Shown here: one piece after another, positions 19,505 through 29,214 of the stretch
Numbering within the stretch: the stretch's first letter is position 1
Layout: each line of letters begins with the position of its first letter
Assembly (NCBI GenBank): GCA_040743155.1
Contig: JBFLJU010000001.1
Coordinates: forward strand, 744,001 to 808,000
Direction of reading: 5' to 3'
From: Cycloclasticus sp.
GTDB taxonomy: Bacteria; Pseudomonadota; Gammaproteobacteria; Methylococcales; Cycloclasticaceae
Length of the DNA: 64,000 bases
Made by a program: the position numbers and the translations under genes
Notes under the pieces: generated by a model
Databases searched by the model: none
Seen by the model: the letters and a program-made list of their open reading frames with translations, nothing else
Told to the model about the DNA's origin: nothing

Positions 19505-21445
19505 ATGGGTAGTTTACATATTAGTCGTGGTCGGGATTATCAGAGAAATGTAGAAAAGGCTTGGGAACTTTTCAATTGTGACATAAAGATTGATAAACCT
19601 AATGTTTCAAAAGATATCCTTGAGTCATGGAATCGATCACGGCAGTTTCAAGTAAATAAAAAACAGAGCAAAGCCCCTGATATTGAGAAAACTCCTGACT
19701 TGAATGTAGCGAGTGACATTTATTTGGAGTTACGGAAAGCGGCTTTGCCAATTATTAAAGATGCTAGAAATATTTTAGACGATAACCAGCTTTTTATGCT
19801 GCTGACGACAGCGGAAGGGTTAATTCTTGAGCGAGAAGGTAATACAAGTTCACTTATGATGGCTGATACACAGCACCTAGTGATCGGAAGTAACTGGTCT
19901 GAAGAGCAAGTTGGAACTAATGCAGTAGGAACAGCCATCTCATTGAAGCGCCCTGTACAAGTCATTGCTCGAGAACATTACTGTAATATGACTCAGGTTT
20001 GGGGTTGCGCTGCGGTACCAATAAGGGACTTACGGGATGGGCGAGTGCTTGGGGTTTTGGATACCACGGGGCCTGAACATTCGTTTTTGTCAATGAATTT
20101 CGGCTGGGTTAATTCAATGGCTTCGTGCATTGAGTACCGTTTAAATGAGGAACGAAATAGATCCAAATACCGTTTGATTGAAGATTGTATGGAGATAATG
20201 CGGCGGTGGCATAAAGAAAAAATCATGGTTTTTGACAAAGAAGGCTTTCTGGTCTGGGTGAGTAACGAAGTCACTTCTCTGCCTGAAGAACTGCCAAGCT
20301 TCTTGCAACAAATCTCTATTGGATCAAGAATAGATGAAATGTCTGTAGGTCAGATCGACATAGATAACTTGCCAGAGGGTGTTAGCAGTGAATGGATTGA
20401 AACTGTTATGGATGGTGAAAAAATTGCGGGGCATATTGTTGTTATTCCTACATCGAATAAAGTAAAGAAACAGCAACAGGCTTTTAAGAAAAAGAATGAT
20501 TACGGCGACAATGAAACCTTGTTAGTCGGTGTTAGTGATACTGTCGTAGGGCTTCGTAAATTAGCAAAAAAACTGTCAGGTTTTAATGCAATCGTGACCA
20601 TTACTGGGGAGACAGGTACAGGAAAAGATGTCATGGCAAGGGAAATTCACTCCTTGAGTGGTAAAACGGGTGCATTTGTTGCTGTGAATTGTGGGGCCAT
20701 TCAAAAAGAATTGTTGGCAAGTGAATTGTTTGGGTATGCAGAAGGTAGTTTTTCAGGAGCAAAACGAGGTGGGATGATTGGGAAGTTTGAAGCTGCCCAA
20801 AATGGGACGATTTTATTAGATGAGTTTTGTGAATTACCTTTAGATCTACAAGTTTATTTGCTTAGAGTGTTGGAAGAGAGGGCAGTGGTTAGAATTGGTG
20901 AATCGAAGGTTCGCCAAGTCAACGCGCGAATCATAGTGGCAACCAATAAAAACTTAGAAAAAGAAATGGCAGCGGGTCGTTTGAGGGAAGACTTATATTA
21001 TCGAGTAAATGCTACCACCATTGAATTACCGCCTTTGCGGGAGCATAAAGAAGATATTTCTATTTTATTCAGTTATTTTATGGACAAAGTGTCTAGGGAA
21101 AATTGTGGCGAGCCCTCAACGCCAAATGCCGCTTTTACTAAGGCGATTCAAGAGCATCATTGGCCAGGGAATATAAGAGAGTTACGAAACTTTGCTGAAA
21201 ATTGTTTCTTGATGAATGCAGATGAAGAGCTAACGTTTAAATGTATTCCAAAAAGGATGCTTGTAACTCAAACCAGTATAAGCTCTTCTTCGGGTAGCAC
21301 CCTCGAAAAAGTTGAACATGAAGCAATCATTCAAGCACTTGAACTAAAGGATGGGAATGTTTCTAAGGCAGCGAGTCATTTAGGTATTGCGCGAAGCACT
21401 TTTTATAAAAAAATGCAAAAATATCAGTTGGCAGATTACTCATAA
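19505..21445 (+). CDS. sigma-54-dependent activator, AcoR/AcxR type
   Basis: Probable transcription activator of the ketone catabolic genes downstream. The preferred start is the ATG at 19505 after GAAGGGGG, giving 646 residues (MGSLHISRGRDYQRNVEKAW); an in-frame ATG at 19349 would add an unconvincing hydrophobic stretch. The N-terminal half is a GAF-type sensor (ADTQHLVIGSNWSEEQVGTNAVGTA, as in AcoR). Then follows the AAA+ domain with Walker A GETGTGKD (about residue 368), Walker B ILLDEF and the sigma-54 contact loop, here GSFSGA instead of GAFTGA (about 414). A Fis-type helix-turn-helix closes the protein (GNVSKAASHLGIARSTFYKKM). Regulators of this class control acetoin (acoR) and acetone carboxylase (acxR) operons. 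Location and putative sigma-54 promoters nearby support this role; the effector is unknown. Confidence 0.88.
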   Translation: MGSLHISRGRDYQRNVEKAWELFNCDIKIDKPNVSKDILESWNRSRQFQVNKKQSKAPDIEKTPDLNVASDIYLELRKAALPIIKDARNILDDNQLFMLLTTAEGLILEREGNTSSLMMADTQHLVIGSNWSEEQVGTNAVGTAISLKRPVQVIAREHYCNMTQVWGCAAVPIRDLRDGRVLGVLDTTGPEHSFLSMNFGWVNSMASCIEYRLNEERNRSKYRLIEDCMEIMRRWHKEKIMVFDKEGFLVWVSNEVTSLPEELPSFLQQISIGSRIDEMSVGQIDIDNLPEGVSSEWIETVMDGEKIAGHIVVIPTSNKVKKQQQAFKKKNDYGDNETLLVGVSDTVVGLRKLAKKLSGFNAIVTITGETGTGKDVMAREIHSLSGKTGAFVAVNCGAIQKELLASELFGYAEGSFSGAKRGGMIGKFEAAQNGTILLDEFCELPLDLQVYLLRVLEERAVVRIGESKVRQVNARIIVATNKNLEKEMAAGRLREDLYYRVNATTIELPPLREHKEDISILFSYFMDKVSRENCGEPSTPNAAFTKAIQEHHWPGNIRELRNFAENCFLMNADEELTFKCIPKRMLVTQTSISSSSGSTLEKVEHEAIIQALELKDGNVSKAASHLGIARSTFYKKMQKYQLADYS

Positions 21446-21570
21446 TTATTTTTGAAACGTGGCTAAAGCATACTTAGCCTTCTTCTATCAAGAACGTCTT
21501 ATCTGCTGCAGCTTTTAGAGCTGAAGCTGAGTTACCCTATCTTTTAGTACAGCAAGCTGTTTTTATTTAT

Positions 21571-21588
21571 GGGGAAAATATTTTCCCC
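21571..21588. promoter_or_regulatory. 18-bp perfect palindrome
   Basis: GGGGAAAATATTTTCCCC is self-complementary with no spacer. It lies 126 bp after the activator stop and about 400 bp before the next gene. Candidate protein-binding site; as an RNA hairpin it would lack a loop and a T tail, so it does not fit a terminator. Confidence 0.5.
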
Positions 21589-21959
21589 AGCGTTGAAATA
21601 TCATCAAGTGATACATGCTAGTTGCTCATAAATGGGGTGACAGGCCTACCTTAGGTCATGCGGCAGTGAGCTAATCTTGGTTTTAATCGTTCAAGTCGTC
21701 TCCTCTCAGTCATCACCTTACACATTAGTTAATAACTATTACATCCACAAATCATTGTGTTTGAACATGTTGTTGAATCCCATTTTTTCTTATTGGTATG
21801 TCTTATTTGCGCTAGTGACGTTGGATGTTTATTCGATTGTATAAATATGAGACTAATGAACCTAACAAGTGTATTAAATTAGTACAAACAAATATTAAAA
21901 CGCCAGTATTATTAAAATAATGTTGTTTAACATTCTGTTTTAAAAAGAAAAAATAAACA

Positions 21960-21975
21960 TGGAATAGAAAGTGCA
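21960..21975 (+). promoter_or_regulatory. candidate sigma-54 (-24/-12) promoter of the envelope cluster
   Basis: TGGAATAGAAAGTGCA has the GG and GC dinucleotides at the correct spacing and a good TGCA -12 half, but the -24 half departs from TGGCAC at three positions. Transcription would start near 21986, just before the GGAG Shine-Dalgarno at 21995-21998. Confidence 0.4.
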
Positions 21976-22007
21976 GAACTTCTTATAAATTAATGGAGTT
22001 TCTGGCT

Positions 22008-23231
22008 ATGTTAAGTATTTTTTCACGAAGTTTGTTTTTAGTTTTATTGGTTTTGGTGGAGGCTCAGGCTCAGGCGTCTAAAGCTGAAACCTATGTCAGT
22101 AAGCTAATCACCTCAGATATTCTTTCCATTGATCGTATTCCCAACACCCAAGAGCTTTTTATTGGTGGGTATAGGGGGTTTTTAGGAAAAGTTAGGCTTT
22201 CAGAAGAAGGTGCTAGATTCGAAGAGCTGATGGCACCTTTGTCTATCGATATCCTTGTTATTAAGGCGTTTTCAGCTGAAGAAGCAGTTATTGGAACTTC
22301 AAAAGGTGATATTTATCGGCTTGTTAATGGAAAGTTACAACATGTCAAAGCACTATCTGAATATAAAGACCCGATTCTTGATATGGCCGTTAAGGGTAAT
22401 GAGGTTTGGGCTGTTGGGCCAAGGGGACTAATTGCTAAATCTAAAGATAGAGGGAAAACTTGGGAAACCTTGATCATTGATGAAGTTAAGAAATCTGTGA
22501 CACTAACGTCGAACTCATCTACGACATGGTTTTTGGGTGTGTCAAATATCATCCCTGAAACATTTGTTTTTAGTGCAACGGTAAACGGAAAAAAGGTGGA
22601 GGAAGATGAGGATTATTACCTTGATGCTAATGCAGGGAATATTGAAATTGTTAATCCGCTTGATGAATCCAGTAATTTAAAACTGGAATTTAGCTATCTG
22701 CCAGGTCCTCAATTCCAAGCAGGAGATGTTTCACTTAACACAGTTAGCTATGGCATGGGCACAGTGCTGATTGCTGGAGAGTTTGGCACGGTCATTATCT
22801 TAGATGAGGATGGCAGCTGGAAGAGTATATATGAAGATGTTAGGCAAGAAGAAGTGGTTATGCCTTACTGGATAGAAAGTAGCGCTAGCGATCAAAATGT
22901 TGTGATGGTTGGCGCTGGTGGGGTTGCAACTATGACTCATAACGGCGGTGAAACTTGGGTTCAGCACAATATGAAGAATGACAATGGTATTTTTGACGTT
23001 GCTTTATCAGGCGAAGGTGGGGCGATAGCAGCGGGTGCAGTTGGTACAGTGGCGATACTAAAGGGTGGTGAATGGGACATAGCAGATCGATCAAGCTTGG
23101 ATTTGATTGCTTGGCTCAAAGCTGTCATTAGCCTGGGTGATGGTTCGCATTTAGTGGCGGGTGGCCGAGGCTCATTGGTCCTATATAAAAATGATACATG
23201 GCATAAACTGGTTTTACGGAGTGTGAACTAA
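22008..23231 (+). CDS. YCF48/BNR-type beta-propeller protein, exported
   Basis: A secreted repeat protein. The start at 22008 follows GGAG at 21995-21998 with good spacing and yields a clean signal peptide (MLSIFSRSLFLVLLVLVEAQAQA); an ATG at 21993 is also in frame. The body has repeating propeller-like units with motifs such as VGPRGLIAKSKDRGKTWETL, IAGEFGTVIILDEDGSWKSI, VGAGGVATMTHNGGETWVQH and AAGAVGTVAILKGGEW, typical of the YCF48/photosystem II assembly-factor-like and BNR families. In bacteria these genes often lie beside MMPL/RND transporters, as here, where the next gene overlaps by 1 nt. It may be a periplasmic partner of that transporter; this is inferred from context. Confidence 0.8.
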   Translation: MLSIFSRSLFLVLLVLVEAQAQASKAETYVSKLITSDILSIDRIPNTQELFIGGYRGFLGKVRLSEEGARFEELMAPLSIDILVIKAFSAEEAVIGTSKGDIYRLVNGKLQHVKALSEYKDPILDMAVKGNEVWAVGPRGLIAKSKDRGKTWETLIIDEVKKSVTLTSNSSTTWFLGVSNIIPETFVFSATVNGKKVEEDEDYYLDANAGNIEIVNPLDESSNLKLEFSYLPGPQFQAGDVSLNTVSYGMGTVLIAGEFGTVIILDEDGSWKSIYEDVRQEEVVMPYWIESSASDQNVVMVGAGGVATMTHNGGETWVQHNMKNDNGIFDVALSGEGGAIAAGAVGTVAILKGGEWDIADRSSLDLIAWLKAVISLGDGSHLVAGGRGSLVLYKNDTWHKLVLRSVN

Positions 23232-25648
23232 TGACTGAGGTACATAGTAAAGCGGGCCGAGTTTCCGCTAGGATCGCGAACTGGGTAGTTGAACACCGGA
23301 AAACTGCCTACATATTAGTTCTTTTGCCGAGTTTGCTGTTGGCATATTCGATTCCGTCAATAGAGATTTTTTCACGTTTTTCTGATTTATTGCCACAGCA
23401 ACACGAGTACGTTAAGAACTACAATCGGATGAAAGAAGTGTTCGGTGGGGCAAATGTTATTACGATGTCCTTAGAGTCCAAAAAGGGTGACTTATTCACT
23501 AAAAAAACCTTAGACAAGGTTAAGTATTTAACCGAACAAGTTGATTTGATCAGCGGCGTTAACCATTATCAAGTTGCTAGTATTGCCCACGCTAAAATCA
23601 GAGTGGTTAAGACTAATAAAGAAGGAATGGTAATTTCAAGAGCGGTTCTGCCTAGAGAGGTTCCTTCGGATATAGTTGGCCTAAAAACACTTAAAGAAGA
23701 AATACTTAATAACCCCATTGTTTATGGAACTTACGTGTCAAAAGATGGAAGTTCTGCCTTAATAACAGCAGGGTTTGATGAGAAGAGACTGGATTATGAA
23801 CAGATACATACTCGTCTCTCTGAGCTTAAAAATGAGATAGAAAAAGATGGTGAAACCTTGCTGCATATTGCTGGCGAGCCAATGCTCAAAGGGTGGATTT
23901 ACAGCTATTCAGAGCAGCTTTACCAAATATTTTTTATTACTTTCCTTATTATTATCGTTTTATTGTTTATGCATTTTCGTGCGATTTCTGGTGTGTTTAT
24001 TCCAGTATTCTGTACGTTGCTATCGGCTGTTTGGGGGCTAGGTCTAGTCGGATGGATGGACTATAACCTAGACCCGTTAATTTTAGTTGTGCCGATTCTA
24101 ATCTCTGCACGTACAACGAGTCATTGCGTTCAATTGATTGAGAGGTTTCAAGACGAAAGAAGGAATGGTGCATCTCCTCAAGAGGCTGTTCGAACTTCAA
24201 TGGGTGAATTAATGATCCCTGCCTTTATTGCAATCTTTACTGATGCTGCAGGCTTGCTTGTGTTGTCAGTTTCTTCAATTCCAATGATCTCTAAATTAGG
24301 CGTTTACTGTAGTTTTTGGTCATTAAGCAACATCGTTACAGTGTCAATTTTGGTGCCCTTGCTATTACTTTCTTTTCCAGTGCCTATTAGACAGAAAGCG
24401 GGGAAGGTGACACATTCTTTCGCATCAAATTTTATGGGTTCATTAGGGCGTTTTTTAGTATCTGGAAAGTCGACTATACCGGTTACAGTTTTAGTCATAG
24501 TTATTTTAATGGGCGGTTTCTTTTATGGGGGGAAGGTAACGGTTGGCGAAAATAAACCTGGCTCACCATTATTATTCGAACACTCAGAATACAACCAAGC
24601 GGCGCAAAGAATTTCAGAAAAATTTGCAGGCGCTAATCAGCTTAGTATCTACATTGAAGGCGAGGAAGCCCATGTTGTTAAGCGCCCAGATGTAGCAAAG
24701 ACAATGGAAGCGTTTATTGAACATATGCAAGATGCGCCTAAATTCGGGGGTACACGCGACTTACCAACCCTGGTTCGTTCAGTGAATAGACTGTATCACT
24801 ATGATGACCCACGCTGGTATATCTTGCCTAATTCACAAAAAAACATAGGCAATACCTTGTTTATGTATGAAGCGGGTGCCGCTGTACCTGGTGTTATCCA
24901 AGAATATATGGACCTTGAAGGAAGACGCGCCAATTTTGTTGTTTATTTTAAGGATGCAACTGGGAGTACTGTTGATGCAGCAATAGAACGGGCCAAGGAG
25001 TTTATTGAGACGCACCCATTGGAAGGGGTTAAATATTATTTAGCTGGTGGAATCATTGGTGTTACAGCCGCCTCCAATGAAGAGGTGGAATATTCAGAAT
25101 TGATGCAAACAGTATTGATATTAATGGTTGTAATGGTATCGGTAATTGTCACTTATCAGTCATTTGTTGCAGCGTTATTTGTGTTTGTTGTGTTGTTTTT
25201 AGCCATTGTGATTAACCGTGCCTATATGGGGTTTCGTGAAATAGGTCTAAACATCAACACGTTGCCGGTTACAGCTGTTGGTATAGGTATTGGGGTTGAT
25301 TATGTCATTTATGTTATCGACAGAATCAAAGAAGAATATCACATCAATATGCTTAAAGTGGGTGACAAAATAATTGATAAAACGAAAGAGTTAAATGAAG
25401 CCATTATCACCACATTAAGAACGACTGGTGCTGCAGTTGTTTTTACTGCCGTGACGGTCGTTGGCGGCATTGTGTATTGGATACCAGGCTCGGCCTTACG
25501 CTTTAATAGTGAAATGGCGATACTCCTTATTTTGTTAATGGTCAGTAATATGATTGGTGCTATCACTATCGTGCCTTTGCTCATTAGAGTATTGAAGCCT
25601 AAGTTTTTAGCAAAGGGGTTAGATAAAAAACTGGGGCAAAAAAAGTAA
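23231..25648 (+). CDS. MMPL/RND-family transporter
   Basis: An 805-residue inner-membrane exporter-like protein of the RND superfamily (COG1033/MMPL). It shows the duplicated layout: one helix near residues 30-48, a periplasmic loop, five helices including IFFITFLIIIVLLFMHF and the conserved ISARTTSHCVQLIERF region, then a second helix near 415-435, another large loop and a second set of helices (VLILMVVMVSVIVTYQSF, TLPVTAVGIGIGVDYVIYVIDRI, where GIGVDY is the RND motif D). Related proteins move lipids, hopanoids and other hydrophobic molecules. It overlaps the propeller gene (TAATG) and is followed 70 bp later by the DUF1302 gene, so they form an operon. The substrate is unknown. Confidence 0.88.
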   Translation: MTEVHSKAGRVSARIANWVVEHRKTAYILVLLPSLLLAYSIPSIEIFSRFSDLLPQQHEYVKNYNRMKEVFGGANVITMSLESKKGDLFTKKTLDKVKYLTEQVDLISGVNHYQVASIAHAKIRVVKTNKEGMVISRAVLPREVPSDIVGLKTLKEEILNNPIVYGTYVSKDGSSALITAGFDEKRLDYEQIHTRLSELKNEIEKDGETLLHIAGEPMLKGWIYSYSEQLYQIFFITFLIIIVLLFMHFRAISGVFIPVFCTLLSAVWGLGLVGWMDYNLDPLILVVPILISARTTSHCVQLIERFQDERRNGASPQEAVRTSMGELMIPAFIAIFTDAAGLLVLSVSSIPMISKLGVYCSFWSLSNIVTVSILVPLLLLSFPVPIRQKAGKVTHSFASNFMGSLGRFLVSGKSTIPVTVLVIVILMGGFFYGGKVTVGENKPGSPLLFEHSEYNQAAQRISEKFAGANQLSIYIEGEEAHVVKRPDVAKTMEAFIEHMQDAPKFGGTRDLPTLVRSVNRLYHYDDPRWYILPNSQKNIGNTLFMYEAGAAVPGVIQEYMDLEGRRANFVVYFKDATGSTVDAAIERAKEFIETHPLEGVKYYLAGGIIGVTAASNEEVEYSELMQTVLILMVVMVSVIVTYQSFVAALFVFVVLFLAIVINRAYMGFREIGLNINTLPVTAVGIGIGVDYVIYVIDRIKEEYHINMLKVGDKIIDKTKELNEAIITTLRTTGAAVVFTAVTVVGGIVYWIPGSALRFNSEMAILLILLMVSNMIGAITIVPLLIRVLKPKFLAKGLDKKLGQKK

Positions 25649-25718
25649 GACTAATTGATGTAGGTGTAGAGGTAGATGTAACTAGGTTATTAAAAATAAT
25701 GAAGTAAAGGGGAAAACT

Positions 25719-27803
25719 ATGAAAATAAGGTTAATTTGTATTGGGCTTATAGGGCTGCTGCTGTTTACTGGCTCGAGTATGGCTCGTCAGTCGATAGATT
25801 TGGCCGGAGGGGAGTTAGAGTATTCTGGCTATCTTAGAAATGAAACGAGGTATGGTTTAGGTGAGCATGAAGCAACACAAAATATTGTAAGATTGCAAAT
25901 TGAAGCTGCTTGGAAAATCGAAGAGTTTGGTATTTTTGATGAGTTTAGTATCAATGCGGTTATCCGCCCTGAATATGATACTTTGTTTAATTCTAGAGAT
26001 GACAAAGTCTCTTATTTAGGTGAAAGCTTAAATTTTGCGACAGATCCTTTGGCTTATAGTGGGTTTGATTTTGCATTTGCGCTGCCCAGTGGTTCGCTAT
26101 CTACAGGTGGTTTGTTAAAAAATGTTAATGAAGGTATATGGTCTGCCAATAGATTAAATCAATTTGAAGTGATTGCAAATCACGCGGGAAACTTCCCGTT
26201 AGTTGCACCTTTAAGCGACCATAAACTAGCGTGTAAACATTGCCCAAACGTTAATACTAGCTCTAGAGACGTTGCATTGAATCGTAATGATACATCCGGT
26301 GACTTCTATCCATTAAGAGAGCTTTTCGTTGATGCTATTGTCGGTGATTGGTGGCTTCGCTTGGGTAAACAACAAATTGTTTGGGGTAAAACAGATTTCT
26401 TCAGAATGCAAGATATCGTTAACCCAATGGATTTTGGCCAGCATTTCTTTTTTGATCCGTTTGAAGATATTCGAGTGCCAGAATGGGCCGCCTCGCTCCA
26501 ATACAAAGCCGGGGATATTGGGCCATTACAAGAATCGGCTATTACTGTTGTATGGAACTTTGATGAATTTAAACCAGTCGGTTTAGGCAACCATGCGCAA
26601 GCATGGGCGCACCCATTTGCAAAAGAGATCGGTACGTTTGCTGTGTTTAATTCGTATTTTTCACCGGATCCTTGCGTTTCTGCCGCAACAGCTGGCGCTG
26701 CAGGTGCACCAGGTTCAACAGTATGTGTCGCAGGTGATGGGCGTTTACCATCTGGCTTTGGTATACCAGTGGGGTTGTCAGAATTTGAAGTGCCAGACTA
26801 TAAGCTCTCAAATACCGAAATAGGTGGGCGTTTTGAATTTAAGTTGGGTGAAGTTCGTTTTGCCTTATCGCATTACTATCATTGGGGAGATGGTCCAGTA
26901 TTTAAATTTAACTCTATTAATTTAAATACATTAGCGAATGGTATTCCGTTAGGTTCTGCAAACGATGCACTAGTTTTTGGTTTAACTGACGGTGCTGGTG
27001 GCTCATCAATTGAAACACCAATTACTGTGATGTCACCAGAGGCTGGTATTGCTTATGTAGCGGCTAATGGGGCAGGAGCAGCTCAAATAGCGGCACAAGC
27101 AGCAATTGATCAAGATAAGGCAAGCATCTTTTATAGCCAAGGTACGACAGCAGGTGGTTTAACATCGGTTGTGTTTGATCAAGTTCACACAACAGGGTTA
27201 TCGTTTGATTACTTTGACGACAATACAGGCATTGTGTTTAGGGTCGAGTCATCGTACACATTTGATGAGCTGGTAAACAATACCTATAAAGCGGATTGGG
27301 TTGATACCAGTGATGTATTTAGATTTTCAGTGGGCGTGGATAGACCAACCTTTATTAAGGCACTAAACCCGCTAAGAACATTCTTCTTGTCAGCGCAATT
27401 ATTTAATACGCATTATTTGGATTATGAGGGTGATAGCCATACAGGCTTTGTACCCAGTGAAAATAATTTGATTTTGACGTTGTTTGCACAAACTCAATAC
27501 ATGAGAGATCGTTTAATTCCAAATGCTTTCTATGTGTATGAGGATGGTTCTGATACTCACGTTGCTGGTGCTTCGGTTCAATACTTAATCGATAACCACT
27601 TCTCAATTAAAGGTGGAATCAATATTATTTCAGGTGGGGAAGATAACCAGACGTTTGACGTAGGCCCATTCAGTGCATTTGCTGGAGCAGGTACGACGCC
27701 AACGGCGAATGAGCAGCAAGCTGTGTTTGGTTTTGCTAAAGAAGGTATTGGTGCTTTAAGAGACAACGACGAGCTATTCCTTCAACTGCAGTATCAATTT
27801 TAA
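25719..27803 (+). CDS. DUF1302 family outer-membrane-type protein
   Basis: A 694-residue exported protein with a signal peptide (MKIRLICIGLIGLLLFTGSSMA). The body is rich in alternating hydrophobic and polar beta-strand-like segments (LEYSGYLRNETRYGL, FALSHYYHWGDGPVFKF, GIVFRVESSYTFDEL) and ends in an aromatic residue (LFLQLQYQF), a hallmark of BAM-assembled outer-membrane barrels. Motifs WWLRLGKQQIVWGKTDFFRMQDIVNPMDFGQ are typical of DUF1302. These proteins occur with DUF1329 and MMPL partners in degraders of hydrophobic compounds. It may form an outer-membrane channel or uptake barrel. This role is inferred; the family is uncharacterised to my knowledge. Confidence 0.85.
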   Translation: MKIRLICIGLIGLLLFTGSSMARQSIDLAGGELEYSGYLRNETRYGLGEHEATQNIVRLQIEAAWKIEEFGIFDEFSINAVIRPEYDTLFNSRDDKVSYLGESLNFATDPLAYSGFDFAFALPSGSLSTGGLLKNVNEGIWSANRLNQFEVIANHAGNFPLVAPLSDHKLACKHCPNVNTSSRDVALNRNDTSGDFYPLRELFVDAIVGDWWLRLGKQQIVWGKTDFFRMQDIVNPMDFGQHFFFDPFEDIRVPEWAASLQYKAGDIGPLQESAITVVWNFDEFKPVGLGNHAQAWAHPFAKEIGTFAVFNSYFSPDPCVSAATAGAAGAPGSTVCVAGDGRLPSGFGIPVGLSEFEVPDYKLSNTEIGGRFEFKLGEVRFALSHYYHWGDGPVFKFNSINLNTLANGIPLGSANDALVFGLTDGAGGSSIETPITVMSPEAGIAYVAANGAGAAQIAAQAAIDQDKASIFYSQGTTAGGLTSVVFDQVHTTGLSFDYFDDNTGIVFRVESSYTFDELVNNTYKADWVDTSDVFRFSVGVDRPTFIKALNPLRTFFLSAQLFNTHYLDYEGDSHTGFVPSENNLILTLFAQTQYMRDRLIPNAFYVYEDGSDTHVAGASVQYLIDNHFSIKGGINIISGGEDNQTFDVGPFSAFAGAGTTPTANEQQAVFGFAKEGIGALRDNDELFLQLQYQF

Positions 27804-27827
27804 TAGTTTTATTAGGGAGAATTAATA

Positions 27828-29183
27828 ATGAAAATGAAGAAAATCAAGCTATTAGTCATAGCATTAGGTATTTCATGCCCTTTAATGGTCGGCGCATATA
27901 CTCAAGCAGATGTAAAAAAATGGCTTGAAGAAAATAATGCGGCTACGGTAAGTTTTAAAGATGGGGACGTCATAACTTATCAAGACAAGGACAAGATAAA
28001 AGCATTTATACCACCAGGTTATGAAAGCATTATGAACTTTGAAGGAATGAAAGTAGTCGTCAAAGACCCTACAGACCTTAGTCCATCACAGGTTTATGAT
28101 GATGCGACGGCAAAGTTTCAATCTAAAGTTTCTTTAGCAGCAGATGGCTCACTGGTTGATTACGTAGCAGGCGAACCTTTTGATCCTGCAAGTTTAAAAG
28201 TTGGTGATGCAACATCAGGTATTAAAGCGGCTTGGAACTTCAATTATAGATGGCAGCGACAAGGCCTAAGTTCGGACCCTGTTCATTGGGTTTGGGTACG
28301 TGAAGGGGGCGATCACGAAGGGCATGAGTTAAGAAAAAACAAAGATTATGGTGAACTTTTTGGTGGTGGAGGCTCATTTAATAGAGCATTGTGGTCATCA
28401 TATAAACGTGTTTATTTTAATCATAGGGCCGATCTAGCAGACCAAGATTACAAGTTAAAAGGGAGCATGGCGAGAGATACGGAGTTTAGAGAACTAACCA
28501 GTTTCTATGAGCCGTTTGATATTGCAGGTACAGCTTTTATGATTCTAAGGCATCTAAAGCCTAACAAAGCGGATGACTCATGGGCTTATGTTCCAAGTAC
28601 TCGTCGAGTTAGGAGAATTTCTGTTGAGGCGAAAACGGATAGCTTATTGGGTACCGATCATACGCTTGAAGATTTCTTTGGTTTTGCAGGTCGAGTAATT
28701 GATCATGATTGGGAGTATGCTGGAACGGCTCGTATTCTTGCTGTTGCAAGGTCACGTAATCGCAATGCTACCTTCGCAGGTCCGAATGGTTGGACTCCTG
28801 ATGATAACTGGGAGTTGCGAACAACAGATGTGTTTATTCAGAAGCCTCGCAGCGCTTCACATCCTTATTCCATAAAATATATTTTTGCAGATAGGCAGAA
28901 CCATACTAGCTACTTTTCAGTTGCTTTCGATCAAGCAGGTGAACTTTGGAAAGTGTGGCAACAGTCTCGAGTTTGGTCTGAGGATCCTCAAGGACTTGGT
29001 CGTAAAAAGATGTCAGAAACCGCATCAGGTTTAAACGTTAATATATTCCAATCTATTAATGTGGTTGATCTTCAGAATGGTAGAGGCACATTGGTGCCAA
29101 CACAGAATGCCTATTACCCAATGGATAAGCTTTCCAAAATCAAGCGGACTATGGATGTTAATAAACTGACTGAAGGTAAATAA
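27828..29183 (+). CDS. DUF1329 family protein, copy 1
   Basis: A 451-residue exported protein with a signal peptide (MKMKKIKLLVIALGISCPLMVGA) and the DUF1329 body: VAGEPFDPASLKVGD, AWNFNYRWQRQGL, YKRVYFNHRADL, WAYVPSTRRVRRIS, and DSLLGTDHTLEDFFGF. Homologues are thought to adopt a LolA/LolB-like lipid-binding fold, which would suit a periplasmic carrier for hydrophobic cargo; I cannot test that here. It lies 24 bp after the DUF1302 gene and is followed by a terminator. A clear paralogue lies at 31578, sharing most of the listed motifs and the C-terminal MDVNKLTEG. Confidence 0.88.
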   Translation: MKMKKIKLLVIALGISCPLMVGAYTQADVKKWLEENNAATVSFKDGDVITYQDKDKIKAFIPPGYESIMNFEGMKVVVKDPTDLSPSQVYDDATAKFQSKVSLAADGSLVDYVAGEPFDPASLKVGDATSGIKAAWNFNYRWQRQGLSSDPVHWVWVREGGDHEGHELRKNKDYGELFGGGGSFNRALWSSYKRVYFNHRADLADQDYKLKGSMARDTEFRELTSFYEPFDIAGTAFMILRHLKPNKADDSWAYVPSTRRVRRISVEAKTDSLLGTDHTLEDFFGFAGRVIDHDWEYAGTARILAVARSRNRNATFAGPNGWTPDDNWELRTTDVFIQKPRSASHPYSIKYIFADRQNHTSYFSVAFDQAGELWKVWQQSRVWSEDPQGLGRKKMSETASGLNVNIFQSINVVDLQNGRGTLVPTQNAYYPMDKLSKIKRTMDVNKLTEGK

Positions 29184-29214
29184 GGGATTAGTTGTAGTTG
29201 GATCAATAATTATT

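Larger units (their letters stand above)
21446..21992. other. 547-bp regulatory intergenic region
   Basis: No gene is visible. The stretch contains a perfect 18-bp palindrome at 21571-21588, a smaller palindrome TAGTTA-A-TAACTA at 21726-21738 and a candidate -24/-12 promoter at 21960-21975. Such length is more than needed for a simple promoter and suits enhancer-type regulation. Confidence 0.6.

Noticed and set aside
21794-21810. TGGTATGTCTTATTTGC as a -24/-12 promoter
   Set aside because: The GG-to-GC spacing is two bases too long for sigma-54.
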